Below, in pieces: positions 50,024 through 62,740 of a stretch of DNA of 64,000 bases (the first letter of the stretch is position 1; each line of letters begins with the position of its first letter). The translations under genes and the position numbers were made by a program. The notes beneath the pieces are model-generated. The model had not been told where the DNA came from. It was given only the letters and a program-made list of their open reading frames with translations, and did no database searches. The DNA is from Piromyces finnis. Its lineage: Eukaryota > Neocallimastigomycota > Neocallimastigomycetes > Neocallimastigales > Neocallimastigaceae. The stretch covers positions 62,001 through 126,000 of the forward strand of contig MCFH01000014.1 of assembly GCA_002104945.1 (NCBI GenBank). The letters are read 5' to 3'.

Positions 50024-53000
50024 GATAACTTTTTTTATTCATTACTTTTAAATTTCTAAAAAATTTTATATTAAATTTAATAAATTTATATTAATTATTT
50101 TAATATGAAGGATGATTGGATTTTCACAAAGTTAATAAAAGGATTATTCACAAAAAAAAAATTAAATTTTATTTTCCTTTCCTTTATACAATATCCTTAA
50201 TAAATGATTATATATATAAAAATATAAAATAGTCTAATAATAATAGTGATAATAATAATAAATAATAACAACAGACCACTATTTCATCTTTTTATTTATT
50301 TAAATATTTTTTTATTCTTAATGCTCTATTTTTTTTTTCTTTCCTAATGATATTTACATTATTAAATTCACATTTCATTAAAGTTACACAAAATAATAAA
50401 TTAAATAAAAATTTTTTAAAAAAAAAGAACAAGATCAATCTTTGTTGAGTTATAAAAATTAAAAAAAAAAAAATAGATATGTGTGAGAGAATATTACCAA
50501 CTTTTTATTAAAAAAAATATATTTATTTAATTATTATTATTTTGTTTTTTTTTCAGAACTTTTTATTAATAACAAAATACTCAAGAAAAAGTTATTTTTT
50601 TATGAAAGGAAATAGTTATTCCAATCTATTTATACCATTAAAGTTTTATTATCTTCATGTTCTACATTACATTTACGTAATACATTATTACATTTTGATT
50701 AGTAAATTATCCAAAATCTTTATCTTTTTATATATTGAAATTTAATAAAAAGGATTCTTTACCAATCAATTTATATAATTAATATATAATTAATTATTTT
50801 TTATAGGTAAATCAATTGAAATTAAGTAGAATATATTCAATTCGTATATTAATAATATATAAGGTGAAATTTAAAATCTATAAAATAATTTATTTGTTCT
50901 CTATTAATCAATAAATATTGATTATACTCTAATATATATAAAATTTATCATCTTTTTTTTAATTAATAAAAAATTGGTCTTTTTACACCACTAAAACCAA
51001 ATGAGCTTATCATGTAGTAGTGCCTAGATTTAAATTTATATTTAAATTTTAATAGCAGTTATTTATTTATTATTTATTCATTTAATTTGTATATAATATT
51101 TATTTAATTATTTATTTATTCATTCTTTTAATTTATATACATTATTTATTTAATCATTTATTCATTTAATATATATGATTTATTTAATTATTAATTAATT
51201 ATGTATTTAATTTATATAAATACCTATTTTACTAAAAAAGAAAAAAGTTTGATGACTAATTTTTTATAATGCATAAAAAGAATTAACTTTTTAAAAATGT
51301 GGAATCACACCACCATTTTCACAGAAATTCTATTGAACATAGGCATAGTTCAAGTTTTATTATTGCTAGTATTGATTATAATATATTAAACAAGTTGGAG
51401 AATTGTTTACTTATACCTGCTGCATGAATAACAATTAAAATCAAATAGAAAACTGCTTTGCTTTTTTTTTTTTTCTTTTATATTTGTGGATAGATATGGT
51501 TGATTAACAGTTTTTATTATTATTTGATTATTATATAATAATAATAATAATAATAATAATTATTATTAATTAAAGTTTCTTGTAAAAAAGAACAAAAAAA
51601 AAATTATAAATTACTAATAAATTGGTATTTATGATGAATAATATATTTTTATTTAATAAATAATAAATAATATTTATATTGTATATGTATAATATATAAA
51701 TTAATACATATAATATTCTATTTATTATATAGTATAATATAATATATTATTAAAATTTCAATAAACATTACTATAATAAAGTTTAGTGTTGTTTTATTAA
51801 TATATTATATATAAAAGTTCTAATATATTAGTACATATTGTAAATAAATTAATATTATAATATATTTATATATTTTACATATATTAGTAGGTGAATTATG
51901 GCTTATTGCTAATACTATAAGTACTATTAATGAATCAAATTTAAATAATAAATCTTAATATATATATAATTAATAGTAATAATACAAATAATATATTATC
52001 ATCCTTTTTTTATACTACATTTTATATTGGATTTAAGTTTTTAAATATATAAATAATATAATTAAATACTATTGATGATATTAAATATTAATGATAGATA
52101 TAAATAAATTTAAATATTATTTCAAATTATATTTAAATTTTTAAAAATTGAAAAAAAAAAAAAAAAAATTATAATTACATACAAAAAAAAAAAAAATAAT
52201 TTAATTATTTTAATAACCTTTTTTTTTTTAAAAATCCATCATCATTATATTGAAGAAAGAACCAATTTTCTAGTTAATTTAATCTACTATTTCGGTTTAA
52301 GATAAAACAATAATTAAATAAAAGTTTCAGATATAATCATATATTATTAAGTTTATACCAATATTATAATTGATAAAGAAAAAAAAAAATCAATGTTAAA
52401 CATTCGATACCAGTATCTATTTTAATATATCTAATATATTATATATATAAAGAAAAGGTGAAGATCAGTTCAATATACATTATTATATAAAGATTTCATT
52501 ATTTTTATTATTATATTTCGTCTGTTGAATACAGCTCTAAATATTAAAAAAAAAAAACACAATCTTTTAAAGTATTTTTTTTTATAAAAAAAAAAAAAGC
52601 AATCAGTAAGTCATTAAATTTAGAAATTTTATTTTAAAGTAGAGCTCGATGAATAATCAAAATTAAATACATACTTTTATATTTATACGTATTTATATTA
52701 AAACGAAAAAATAATCTATAAAACATAAAAGAAAAAAAAGTATTATATTGAATGATTTAAAATACATTTGAAATTTTTTAATAAATTTTAAAAAATTTCT
52801 TGATACTTTTTAGTTTTTTTTTTTTTATAATAAATATTGTAGTGTTTAATAAATAAAATATAGTGTGAATCAGTGTTGTTATTGCTCATGTAGAATTTTA
52901 TATTTTTAAAGTATACATGAAATATAATAATGGATTTGAAAAAATAAATGTAAATGATTTTTTAAAATTCTAAAAAGAAATCTAAAAAAATCAAAAAATT

Positions 53001-53313
53001 GTGAAAAGGCGAATTATAATTCTTTTAAATAAATTATTCATATATAGTAATATGTAGATATTGTATTAATATTTTTTTTTTAAATTTAAAATTTAAATAT
53101 AGGTTAAAATATATAAAAAACATAATAAGAAAATATTCAATTAATGAACATATTGTTTAATTTTTCAATAATATTAATATTATATTAATATTTCATAAAG
53201 TATATTTTATTTTCTTTATTCTTTTTTGAAAAAAAAAAAAAGAAAAAAAGAAAAAAGAAAAGCGGAATATAATTTATACATTCGTTTTTTTAAACATCAA
53301 AATTTAATGTATA
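50024..53313. other. A/T-rich intergenic region
   Basis: About 3.3 kb between divergently transcribed genes (SAAL1-like on minus, Zn2-Cys6 factor on plus), so both promoters must be here. The open frame at 50542-50745 is Ile/Phe/Tyr-rich and unconvincing. About 51296-51465 is somewhat less A/T-rich than the rest, but no product is recognised. Confidence 0.55.
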
Positions 53314-54184
53314 ATGGGTTATAGTTATCCTTATAGAAATAATTCATCAAATAAATCATCAGTTCCGCAATTGACACCTGTAGCGCCATATCCAAATATT
53401 CAATTACCAATAACTAATTTACCAGTAGTTCCAATCACATCAGCAACAGCTTCTTCTTCATCGTCATCTGTAAATGATACTTCAAACCAAAACAAATTTA
53501 AAACATTTCCAAATGTAAAAAGAAAAAGAACAGCACAAGCTTGCAATGCCTGTAGACGAAAACGTATAAAATGTGATGGGAAATCACCGTGTACCCAGTG
53601 TATACAACATAAAATTGAATCGGAATGTTGTTTTGCTCAACCATTAAAACGTGGTCCAAGGAAAGGTTCTACTCGTGTTAACTTAAAAGAAAGACTACAT
53701 AAGGTGGAAGAATTACTTTATGCTCTAACTTCAAAACAAAATATTGATGAAATGTTGGCAGCAAAAAGTGCAGCGGATGAAAAAGCAAAACTTGGTGGTA
53801 AATCAAGTCAATCAACATCAACTATAAATGCTACAACTGTAACACCAATAACAACAACTGAATCAACTCCAGCAACAACAAATACTTCAGCATCATTATT
53901 ATCCCAAAAATCATTAGCTGCTTCACTATTAAATAACGGTTCAAAAATATCTACTTCTTCAACACCTATTCTACCTAATCCTACAATAACAGAGGCTGCT
54001 GCTTCAACATTGTTAAATACCAATACTAATTTATCTTCAAGTACAAATAATACTGACCTTTTAAATGCATTACAAACTAATGCTAATGTGGCTTCATCTT
54101 CATCCCTAAATAATACAAAGGATAACAATGGCGTTAATGTATCAAATATAAATTCATTATTATTTAATTCATTATTGTTAAATC

Positions 54185-54216
<32 letters not shown>

Positions 54217-57200
54217 ACATCAACCATAAAAAACTCGTCAAATAAAGCAACAACTAATTCTGAGGGATTGGCTGCTTTACAAGCCCTAACACAACAACAG
54301 CAATTACTTTCTTTAGCCTCTCAAAATCCAGGAATAGATTTAATGTCTTTAGCATCACTGCAGTCCAATGGTAAATTAAAAAGCAATATATTAAAAAATA
54401 ATAAAGCATTAAATAATACAACACCACAACTTTCGGAAATTCCTTTATCAAATCCAGCGACATCATCATTCCCAACAGTATTACCATCAATGAGTCCTAG
54501 CCCAAAATCACTCCTTGAAACCGCAATACCAATTTCACCTGCATTATCAGGAAAAAATAATAAAAGAAAATCAAAGATGGGTAAACGAGTTAATGTGCCA
54601 AATAAAAAAATTGCTACATCAGTTTTTAATGATCAAATAAATATTAAACAAGATAATATTATTGATTTAGCAAATAATATTCCTACCTCTTCAACAAATA
54701 AAATAGCACCTGTAAATACAATTAATGTTAAATTAGAGGAAGAAATATTAAAGAGTAAAATGAAAGGATTGGGTAAAATAAACGGTGAAAAGAATGATAT
54801 GCCATATATGACCTCAAGCAATTCAATAACAATTCCAAGTTCATGGACGAATACAGAGGCAACTAATGTATCGTCATCTACGTCGTCAATATATAAAAAT
54901 TTAATGAATAATAACGTTAAAAAAGAAACTGAAATTTCTTCCAACACTCCAAATCCATCAGTAAGTAATTTACCATTTATTAAGGTGTCATCCCAAACGC
55001 CAATTGTATCCACAAATCCATTATATACACAGGATACTATTAATAAACCATCATCAAATGCAATGAATATGGATATTCTCAAAAATTCACAATACAACTT
55101 ATCTTCTAATAATGACAAATTATTAAATACGACCGCCAAAGATATGTTAAATCAAACAAAAACACAACAAATTCTACAAAATACAATTAAAAATCTACTA
55201 AAAAGTGGTGTAATTGATCAAGAATTCATCAATAATAATCCCATATATTCCCAACTCCTAATGGATAATAATTTAATAAAGAATAGCGCACAGAAAAATG
55301 TATTATCTTCAATGAATACAGATCCATTGAGCTCTAACCTAGAATCCTTTAATTTGGCAAATCCCATAGATACAAATACCCTTGGATCATCATACACACC
55401 TACATCAACAACCAATATAGCTTCAAACATGTTATTGTCTAATGAATTTAGTAATTTCCCAATAAATTCATTATCCCCAGTAAATTCACCTGAAAGTGAC
55501 AAGAACTCCAATATAAATGCCCTAACCAAAGCAAAATTCAATATTGGTCAAAATAAAACATCACCTTTAATTAGTCAAAATGGATTAACCATTCCAAGTG
55601 ACAATACAACTTCAATGTTAGTAGCCGAAAAAAATGCAAATATTGGATTAGATTTCCTAAATACAATAAATAATACAAATAGTTTAAATTCACTAAATAT
55701 AAATAATTTGTATCGTAATAAGTTATTGAGTTCATTTAATCCGCTAAATTCATTAAATAATAATTTACAAGATAATATTTTTATGTATAATATAAATCCT
55801 GAACTACTACAAAATTATCCATTTGGAATCAATGGAAATGATGGGAATTTATTAAAACCAGCACCAACCTCCAAGGAAGGTACAGAGGATAAGAAAACGG
55901 ATGAAAAAACCTATAAAGGTGATCTTGGTGTTGCATTTATAGATATGAAATCATCAGGTGGATACATTTACTTTGGAAATTCCTCGTGTGTTGGTTTGGC
56001 CTCAAATTTAATTAATGACCTTTCCTCGGAAAAGAAATCCGCTTCATTTTCGTTTAATGATATAAAAAATATTCTTGCTTCTGTTTCTAATCGTAAAGAA
56101 GATGGTTCAGATATTGTTAACATAAACTCTAGAGTAGAAGATGTTACCCCAATAACAACAAAAGAAAATTTCAAAAAAATTCTTGATCTTTTCTTTGATT
56201 ATCTTCAACCTATTATACCACTTTTTAACAGACAAGTCTTTACTTCATTCTTAGATAATGATCCAGATGCTCCAGGATATCAATTATTATTACATTGTAT
56301 TCTTGCTGTTGTTGGTAAATATATTCCAAAGGAAGAATTACCAAAAGATTTACCTGAAAATATTAGTCAATTGGCTTTTGATTGGGCAAGAAATCAATTA
56401 CAAAAAGTGTTTGACATTCCAAGTTTACCTACTGTACAGGCTCTTATAATTTTATCTACACTTGCAATGAGTAATCCACGTTCAGAAATGGGATATTCTA
56501 CTTATACCTATACTGGAACAGCTGTAAGAATGGCTCATGAATTAGGTTTACATCGTGATCTTATGTTAAGAGGTCAAGATCATACCCTTGAAGAAAAAAA
56601 TGAAACCAGAAGAGCTTGGGTTCTTTTATATGTTTTAGATAGGCAAAGTGCTTTAATGACGGGACGACCAATGATTATTGATGATAGTGATTGGGACATT
56701 CCACCACCAACCATTGATTCTAATGAAGCCACAGATGTTGAAAAAGCAACTGTACAAGCTTTATTGGTGAGACTGGAATTATTTGAAATTGTGGGAGAGA
56801 TTTCACGTTGGAGTAATGCTGGTAAAAGAAAAGCTTCACAAGAAACAGATCCATTAAAGAAGGAAAAATTTGTAATTAATCATCAAAGAAAATTAACTGA
56901 ATGGAGAAATTCAATACCCGAATTTTTACAATGGACAGATCCTCCATACTTGTATGAAGAAGAAAGTGCAAATCCAATGAAAAATGAATTTACCTTTATA
57001 GATCAAGCCGCCACAGATATGTCCAATAAAGCAGACTTTAAAATTCCAACCAATGATAGTGGTAGTACACTAAATAATGAAACAAATTCACCCTCCACAG
57101 GATTAAATAAATCACCCAAAGGTTTAGTATGGACCATGTTCCCATTGTATTTAGCAGCCATTTATTATCGTGCCCAATTAACACTGCATGTCTATTCTCT

Positions 57201-58133
57201 AACCTCCTCCTCTATAACCCCAACCGTTTTACAATCCAAAAAGATTTGTACTTCAGCTGCCATTTATTTAACCAACATTATTATTTCAATGATGGCTATC
57301 ACTCCAGAACCACATCCATTATGCTCATTCTTTTTAGCCCAACTTCCAACAACTATTATGACCTGTATTAGTGTACAACTTTTCATTGTAAAATCCAATA
57401 ATTGGTCGATTGAGGAAAGACAAACGGCAACCAAAGCCATTTTAAATAATATTCAATTGTTGAAGATATCCAAAGTTCAACCATTAGGTACCTATCTTTA
57501 TGCTTATGCCAAATGGATTGTTCGAAAAGCAAATATTGAAATTAATGAATCTGATCTTGAACATATTGATGCAATGAATGCAAACACTACCACCTCTAAT
57601 CTTAAAACAATCTATTCATCCATTCATTCCATTACTAAAAATAAAAAAGAAAATAATGTTGATAATAATGATAATTTATCAACCCCTACCAGTACTAGTA
57701 CCAGTACCAATACCAATAGTAGTCATCTCTCCATGTCTAAAATGAATTCCACTGTACCCAACTCATCTTTATTCCCAACTTCTCCAAATTATATAGAATC
57801 AAACATTCTAAATGATCCAGGTAAGAATAAACATTTACATTTCTTTATCTATAATATGTTTTTTTTTTTTTTTCAACTAATCAATCCATTAACAAAAAAA
57901 CAAAACTTTTTTATGATTTACTTTAATTAGTAGGGTTAGCGTACAAAGGAAAGGAAACTTTGAATGAAAATGAACTATTACCAACGGAAAATAAAAATAT
58001 CCCAGCATCAACAACGAATATACAAGATGATGCATTATTGAATGCCTATCGTGAAGCTTTAAAACATAATGATCCATTCCTTACCACTATGGATTTCCGT
58101 GATTTAATGCAAGAAATGAATCTTGAACTATAA
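53314..58133 (+). CDS. Zn2-Cys6 (Gal4-type) fungal transcription factor
   Basis: Nuclear DNA-binding regulator; target genes unknown. Exons 53314-57820 and 57931-58133 encode 1569 residues. The zinc cluster QACNACRRKRIKCDGKSPC lies at residues 75-93, with Cys at 77, 80, 87, 93, 96 and 105/106. A basic linker (PLKRGPRKGSTRVNLKERL) and a short helix follow. A long Asn/Ser/Thr-rich low-complexity region with a Gln tract (CAA repeat at about 54185-54216) runs to about residue 850. Residues about 945-1180 are the fungal-specific middle homology domain (GYSTYTYTGTAVRMAHELGL, DRQSALMTGRPMIIDDSDWD). The terminal exon adds about 67 residues ending DFRDLMQEMNLEL, perhaps an acidic activation segment. 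The intron ends TTAGTAG, a tandem acceptor that keeps frame either way. Confidence 0.92.
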
Positions 58134-59587
58134 AAATAGAGTTAAATTCCTTCAAAGTCCCACCACGAAATTCATAACCATTGACATTGTGTTTTTTTTT
58201 TAAAAAAAAAAAAAAAAAGTAAAGCATAACAACCTTATTATAAACTATCACACCTCACACACAAAAAAATATAAAAAAGAAAACTAGCAACAGAAACCAT
58301 GTTAAAATTCGTGATATCTATTAATTTTCATATTCTTAATATACAAATATTAGTAATTTTCTCAATTTTTTTTTTATATATTTTTCTGATAATACTCTTT
58401 CTATAATATAGTTTTTTTTTTTTTTTTTTTTAATTCTATGAATGAAATAATATATATATATATATATATTGAATTCTTAATTTATTATCATATAAAAAGA
58501 ATCATGAAATGTAGTAGTTTTTTATATATATGTAATTTTTTAAAATACACACTAAATGACAATAATACTTTTTTTAAATCTTTTTCTTCTTCTAATTACT
58601 ATTATCCTATTATTATTCTTATATATTCTTATTATCTTTATATATATATACTTTTCTCTCTTTCATTTAACGTTTCAAAAAAAAAAAAAAAAAAAAAAGC
58701 AAAGCATAAATAAAAATAAAACTATTTAAAAAAAATTTTTTTTAATCCTAAACCACAAAAGAATAAAAATATAAAATATTAAATTTCATTCCTATATAGA
58801 ATAGAGATTTTTATTTCTTTAATTGTAAAAAAAAAAAAAGTTTTTTTAAAGGGAGGAAGAGGATGAGGATGACACCTTAGTCATGATTGTAAATCTATAT
58901 ATAAAAATATATATAGAAATATATTTAAATTTTTTAAAAAAAAAAACCATTCATTTTATTTTTCAAAATTTATATTTATTTGTTAAAGTGTTATAGGAAA
59001 GAAAAAAAAAAAAAAAAAAAAAACGAAACTTTTTCTTCTTTATACTATTCATTTATCCTTTTTGGGGGAGGGAAAGGCCTTTATTTTGGTAGAACAAACC
59101 AATCATTCATTTTATATAAAATTATATAAAATTTTAAATATTTTTTAAAAAAAAAAAAAAAAAAAAAAATTAAAATTATACTAATGAAATTTTATTAAAA
59201 AAAAAAAAAAATTTTTTTATTTATTTATTTTTATTTACTAGGTTGTAAAAACAACAATTTTTTTTTTTTAAAATATAATATAAATATAATATAACAAAAA
59301 AAAAAAAAAAAAAAAAAAAAAAATGAAAAACTTTACTGGCATATTTTCTTTTGAAGAAGCAAAACAAACTTATCAAAAGTAAAATAAAAAAAAAATAATA
59401 TAAGCATAATAATATAAATAAAGAATCCAATAATAATAATAAAATTTTTTTTTTTAAAAAAATAACAATTTTCTTTTTTTTCTTTCTTTCTTTCAAAATT
59501 TAAATTTTAAAAATTTACCAATTTAAATAATAATAATAATAATAATAATATTAGTAATAATAATGTATGTAAAATACTAAGTTATAG
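58134..59587. other. A/T-rich intergenic region
   Basis: Homopolymers and TA repeats (for example at about 58449-58468). The open frames here (58438-58713 plus, 59221-59496 minus) are low-complexity Tyr/Ile/Lys or Phe/Leu stretches. An ATG at 59323 begins a 19-codon frame (MKNFTGIFSFEEAKQTYQK) followed by GTAAAA, which could be a first exon of the next gene but is not signal-peptide-like. Confidence 0.5.
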
Positions 59588-60017
59588 TGTGGATACCTGT
59601 CCAGAACCATTGATATGTTATTTAGGTGATTGTTATTTAAATTTTAAATGTAATAAAAATGATTTAACAAAATGTTCGTTGAAACCAACGCTAGAATGTC
59701 AAACGAATGACGATTGTTTATTCAATCAATGTCAAAATCATCAATGTCTTATTACTGATAAATATATTGAATGTTTATCTGGAAATGGAAAAACTTATTG
59801 TGGTAATGAAATAGGACAATCTTGTCATACCAATAAAGATTGTATTTATGAAAATTGTAAAGATAATATTTGTATTTACCCTGAAGTGTTGGATAAAAAA
59901 ATGATATTATTTCCAGGAATAGTATTTTTAGTTGCTTTTGTCATATTAATCCTTTTATGTTGTTGTTGTTGTATTTGTATTGCTATTAAAAAGAATAGAA
60001 AAAAGGAAAAATGTTAA
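59588..60017 (+). CDS. Cys-rich single-pass membrane protein, last exon
   Basis: About 143 codons ending at TAA 60015-60017. The frame has no ATG at its start. An acceptor-like TACTAAGTTATAG ends at 59587, so upstream exon(s) supplying the start, and presumably a signal peptide, are missing from this model. The ectodomain has about 20 Cys, including two copies of a pattern C-x2-N-x-D-C-x4-C-x4-C (CQTNDDCLFNQCQNHQC and CHTNKDCIYENCKDNIC), reminiscent of Dickkopf-type small disulfide modules. A membrane helix follows (MILFPGIVFLVAFVILILL), continuing into five consecutive Cys, and then a basic tail (KKNRKKEKC). It is probably a surface protein with a short cytosolic tail. The juxtamembrane Cys cluster may be palmitoylated. 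Function unknown. Confidence 0.72.
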
Positions 60018-62740
60018 GAATTTTGTTTTACTCCCATAAAAAAAAAAAAGAAATATCATTAGGTTACACAAATTAAATTAATAAATTGGTCAGGCTCTTC
60101 TTAGATGGAAATAAAAATAAAATGCCCGCTTTTTCCTACCTACAAATTAATGGTGTGAATGGGTAGTAAGGAAGAAAACGAAAAAAAAAAAAAATAAACT
60201 AATAATTAATAAATGTAAAAATGAAATAAAATTAGAAAATAAATAAATAAAAAAAAACCATTAATACTTTTTAATTTTCTTATCCTGAAATTATTCAATG
60301 TTTTTTTAATAATCATCTCTAAATCATTATAAACAATAAAGATGAAAAGTATTAGGCATATTCAATGGGCTTAATCACATGTATTTATAACAAAATTTTG
60401 AATATTATTAAAAAAAATAATATATATTAATAAGAAAGAAAATAATAATAAAAAAAAAAAAGTTTATTATCTATTTATATTATATAATAAAAATAAGGAT
60501 TAAAAAAAAAATAGGTTACAATTTTTTTTTTATATTTAATTATTTATTGAAGTTTGAATTGAATAGTTTTAATATCATGATGACAACAATATTTTAATAT
60601 GAAAATAATTACTGAAATCCTTTGTATTAAGCTATCTAGTTGTTGTTAACTTTACATAATACTTCATAATTATTAGAATATAGACATAATTTATGAAAAG
60701 GTAAAAAAAAAAAGATCTTTTCATTTTTAATATATATTTTATGATTATTCCTTAATAATCATAATTAAATACTATCCCATAAAAAAAAAAAAGGATATAA
60801 AAATAAAATTATCATAAGATTAAACAAATTTAAAAAAAAAAGTATCCATACATTCATTACAAATTCAACGTTTATTTTTTTTTCAATTAAAAAGCAAAGT
60901 TATTATAAATCAGATATTTATTGTTATTCATCATAATACTACAATAGTTAAAGTGGATTTTTTATCTTTTTTTTTTTTTTTGAAAAATTTCCATTTTCAA
61001 TATTTCTATATTAATTAATTAATATTAATTATAATATAAATATAATAAATTGTTTAATTAATAAAAGAAAATTTGAATTTCTTTTTTTTTTTTTATATTG
61101 TTCATATTGTTTATATTATATACATTATATATTGTTTATACTATTACTACCACCTAATAACTTGCAGTATTTTTTCTTTTTACTAAATAACTACAATAAA
61201 GAATTAAATTACTACTTAAAAAAAAAAAACTTTCATTTTATTAAAAAAAATATAAATTTTTTTTCTTTTAATTATTTTATTTTTAAATGTTTTAATGTCA
61301 CTTTGGCTTAACTTTAATAGTTACACAAAATATAAATTTTAAATTTTTTTTTATTTGTTTAATGAATGACAGCTTTTTTTTCTTTCTTTTCTTTTTTTAC
61401 AAACAATAATAAGAATCATGACTTTGACAAAAAAAAAAGGTAAAAGATACCTAGGATTATTAAAATCTATTTTATTATTTACATTTACCTTTTATTATTT
61501 ACAATGTTTTTTTTTTTTTTTTTTCATGAATATTTTACATTTTTATTTTTATTTGTCTTTTTTAAAAAAGTTTATTCTATATAAATAAATGAAAATAAAT
61601 GAATTACATTTTTATTTTTATTGGTTAATTTTATTTTATTTAAGTAAAAATGGAAATTATGCCGCAATTCAATACTCGAAACAACATGAAACAAAAAATA
61701 GAAATATTTATATAAATTCTTATAATAGAGAGATAGATATCATTAATGTTTAGAATAAGAACAATATATGCTGTAAATTACTTTAAAACCTCAATTATTT
61801 TCTATTTTAATAGTAAAAAAAATTAAATTAAAAGATAGATAAGCAATGAAATATGAAATCCAGAGTTTATAATAATTTACCTATTTTATATTTTATTTAT
61901 ATTTATATATATTAAAAGACACAAAAAAAAAATCTGTATTTTTCATAGTAATCCTATAATAAATAAAGATTAAAATTTATAATCCTATAAAATATAAATT
62001 AAAATTTATATATGTTGTGTAACTGGCCGTCCAATTTCATTTTTAATACATATAAATTAAAATTGATTGGTAGTAAATTATGTTTCAAAGTTAAAACTTT
62101 TTTGTACTACAATAGTAATATAACATCATCATGGAAATACCAATAGATTTTCTTTTTAAATATATATAATTATATATCAACATTTTTTTAATACAAAATT
62201 TTTCCATTTTTTTTAAAAAGAAAACAAAATAAAAAAAAAATTTAAAATTAATAAAAAATGGATATTAAATTAAATTAAATTTAATTTAATTCATTTAATT
62301 ATTAATAAAAAAAGTTTATATTTTTTTTAAAGTTTTATTTCTATACAAAAAAAAAAAAAGTAGCAAGCTAGGTAGCAGCAGCAGTTAAAAAAAGTTTTCT
62401 TTTTTTTTTTTTTGGTTTACTTTTATATCTATTTTATTTCGTCTATTTTTTTTATTCTTTATAGGATTTTTTTTTATAAAAATGAATTCTATTTATATAA
62501 AAGATATACAAAAGCTTTTTTTTTTTTTTTTATAATGTATATTTAAATTATTTAAATAATTAATGTATTAATAAATAAAAAAGATTGCTTTTTTTTTCTT
62601 TTTTATATATAATTATTGTTTCTTAAATTATTGAATTGTTTAATGAATAATAATCCATAGCTTTAAACTATTACTGAGAATAATGACATAAAATTATGCC
62701 TCTTTTTTTTGTGTGTGTGTGTATGTGTGTGTTATTTTAT
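60018..62740. other. A/T-rich intergenic region
   Basis: Convergent intergenic space between the Cys-rich protein (+) and the membrane protein (-). No gene, RNA or repeat beyond homopolymers and a GT repeat (about 62710-62731) is evident. Confidence 0.6.

Noticed and set aside
50542-50745. 67-codon open frame in the SAAL1/transcription-factor intergenic region
   Set aside because: Composition-driven Ile/Phe/Tyr content; begins inside a T tract and no splice or family support.
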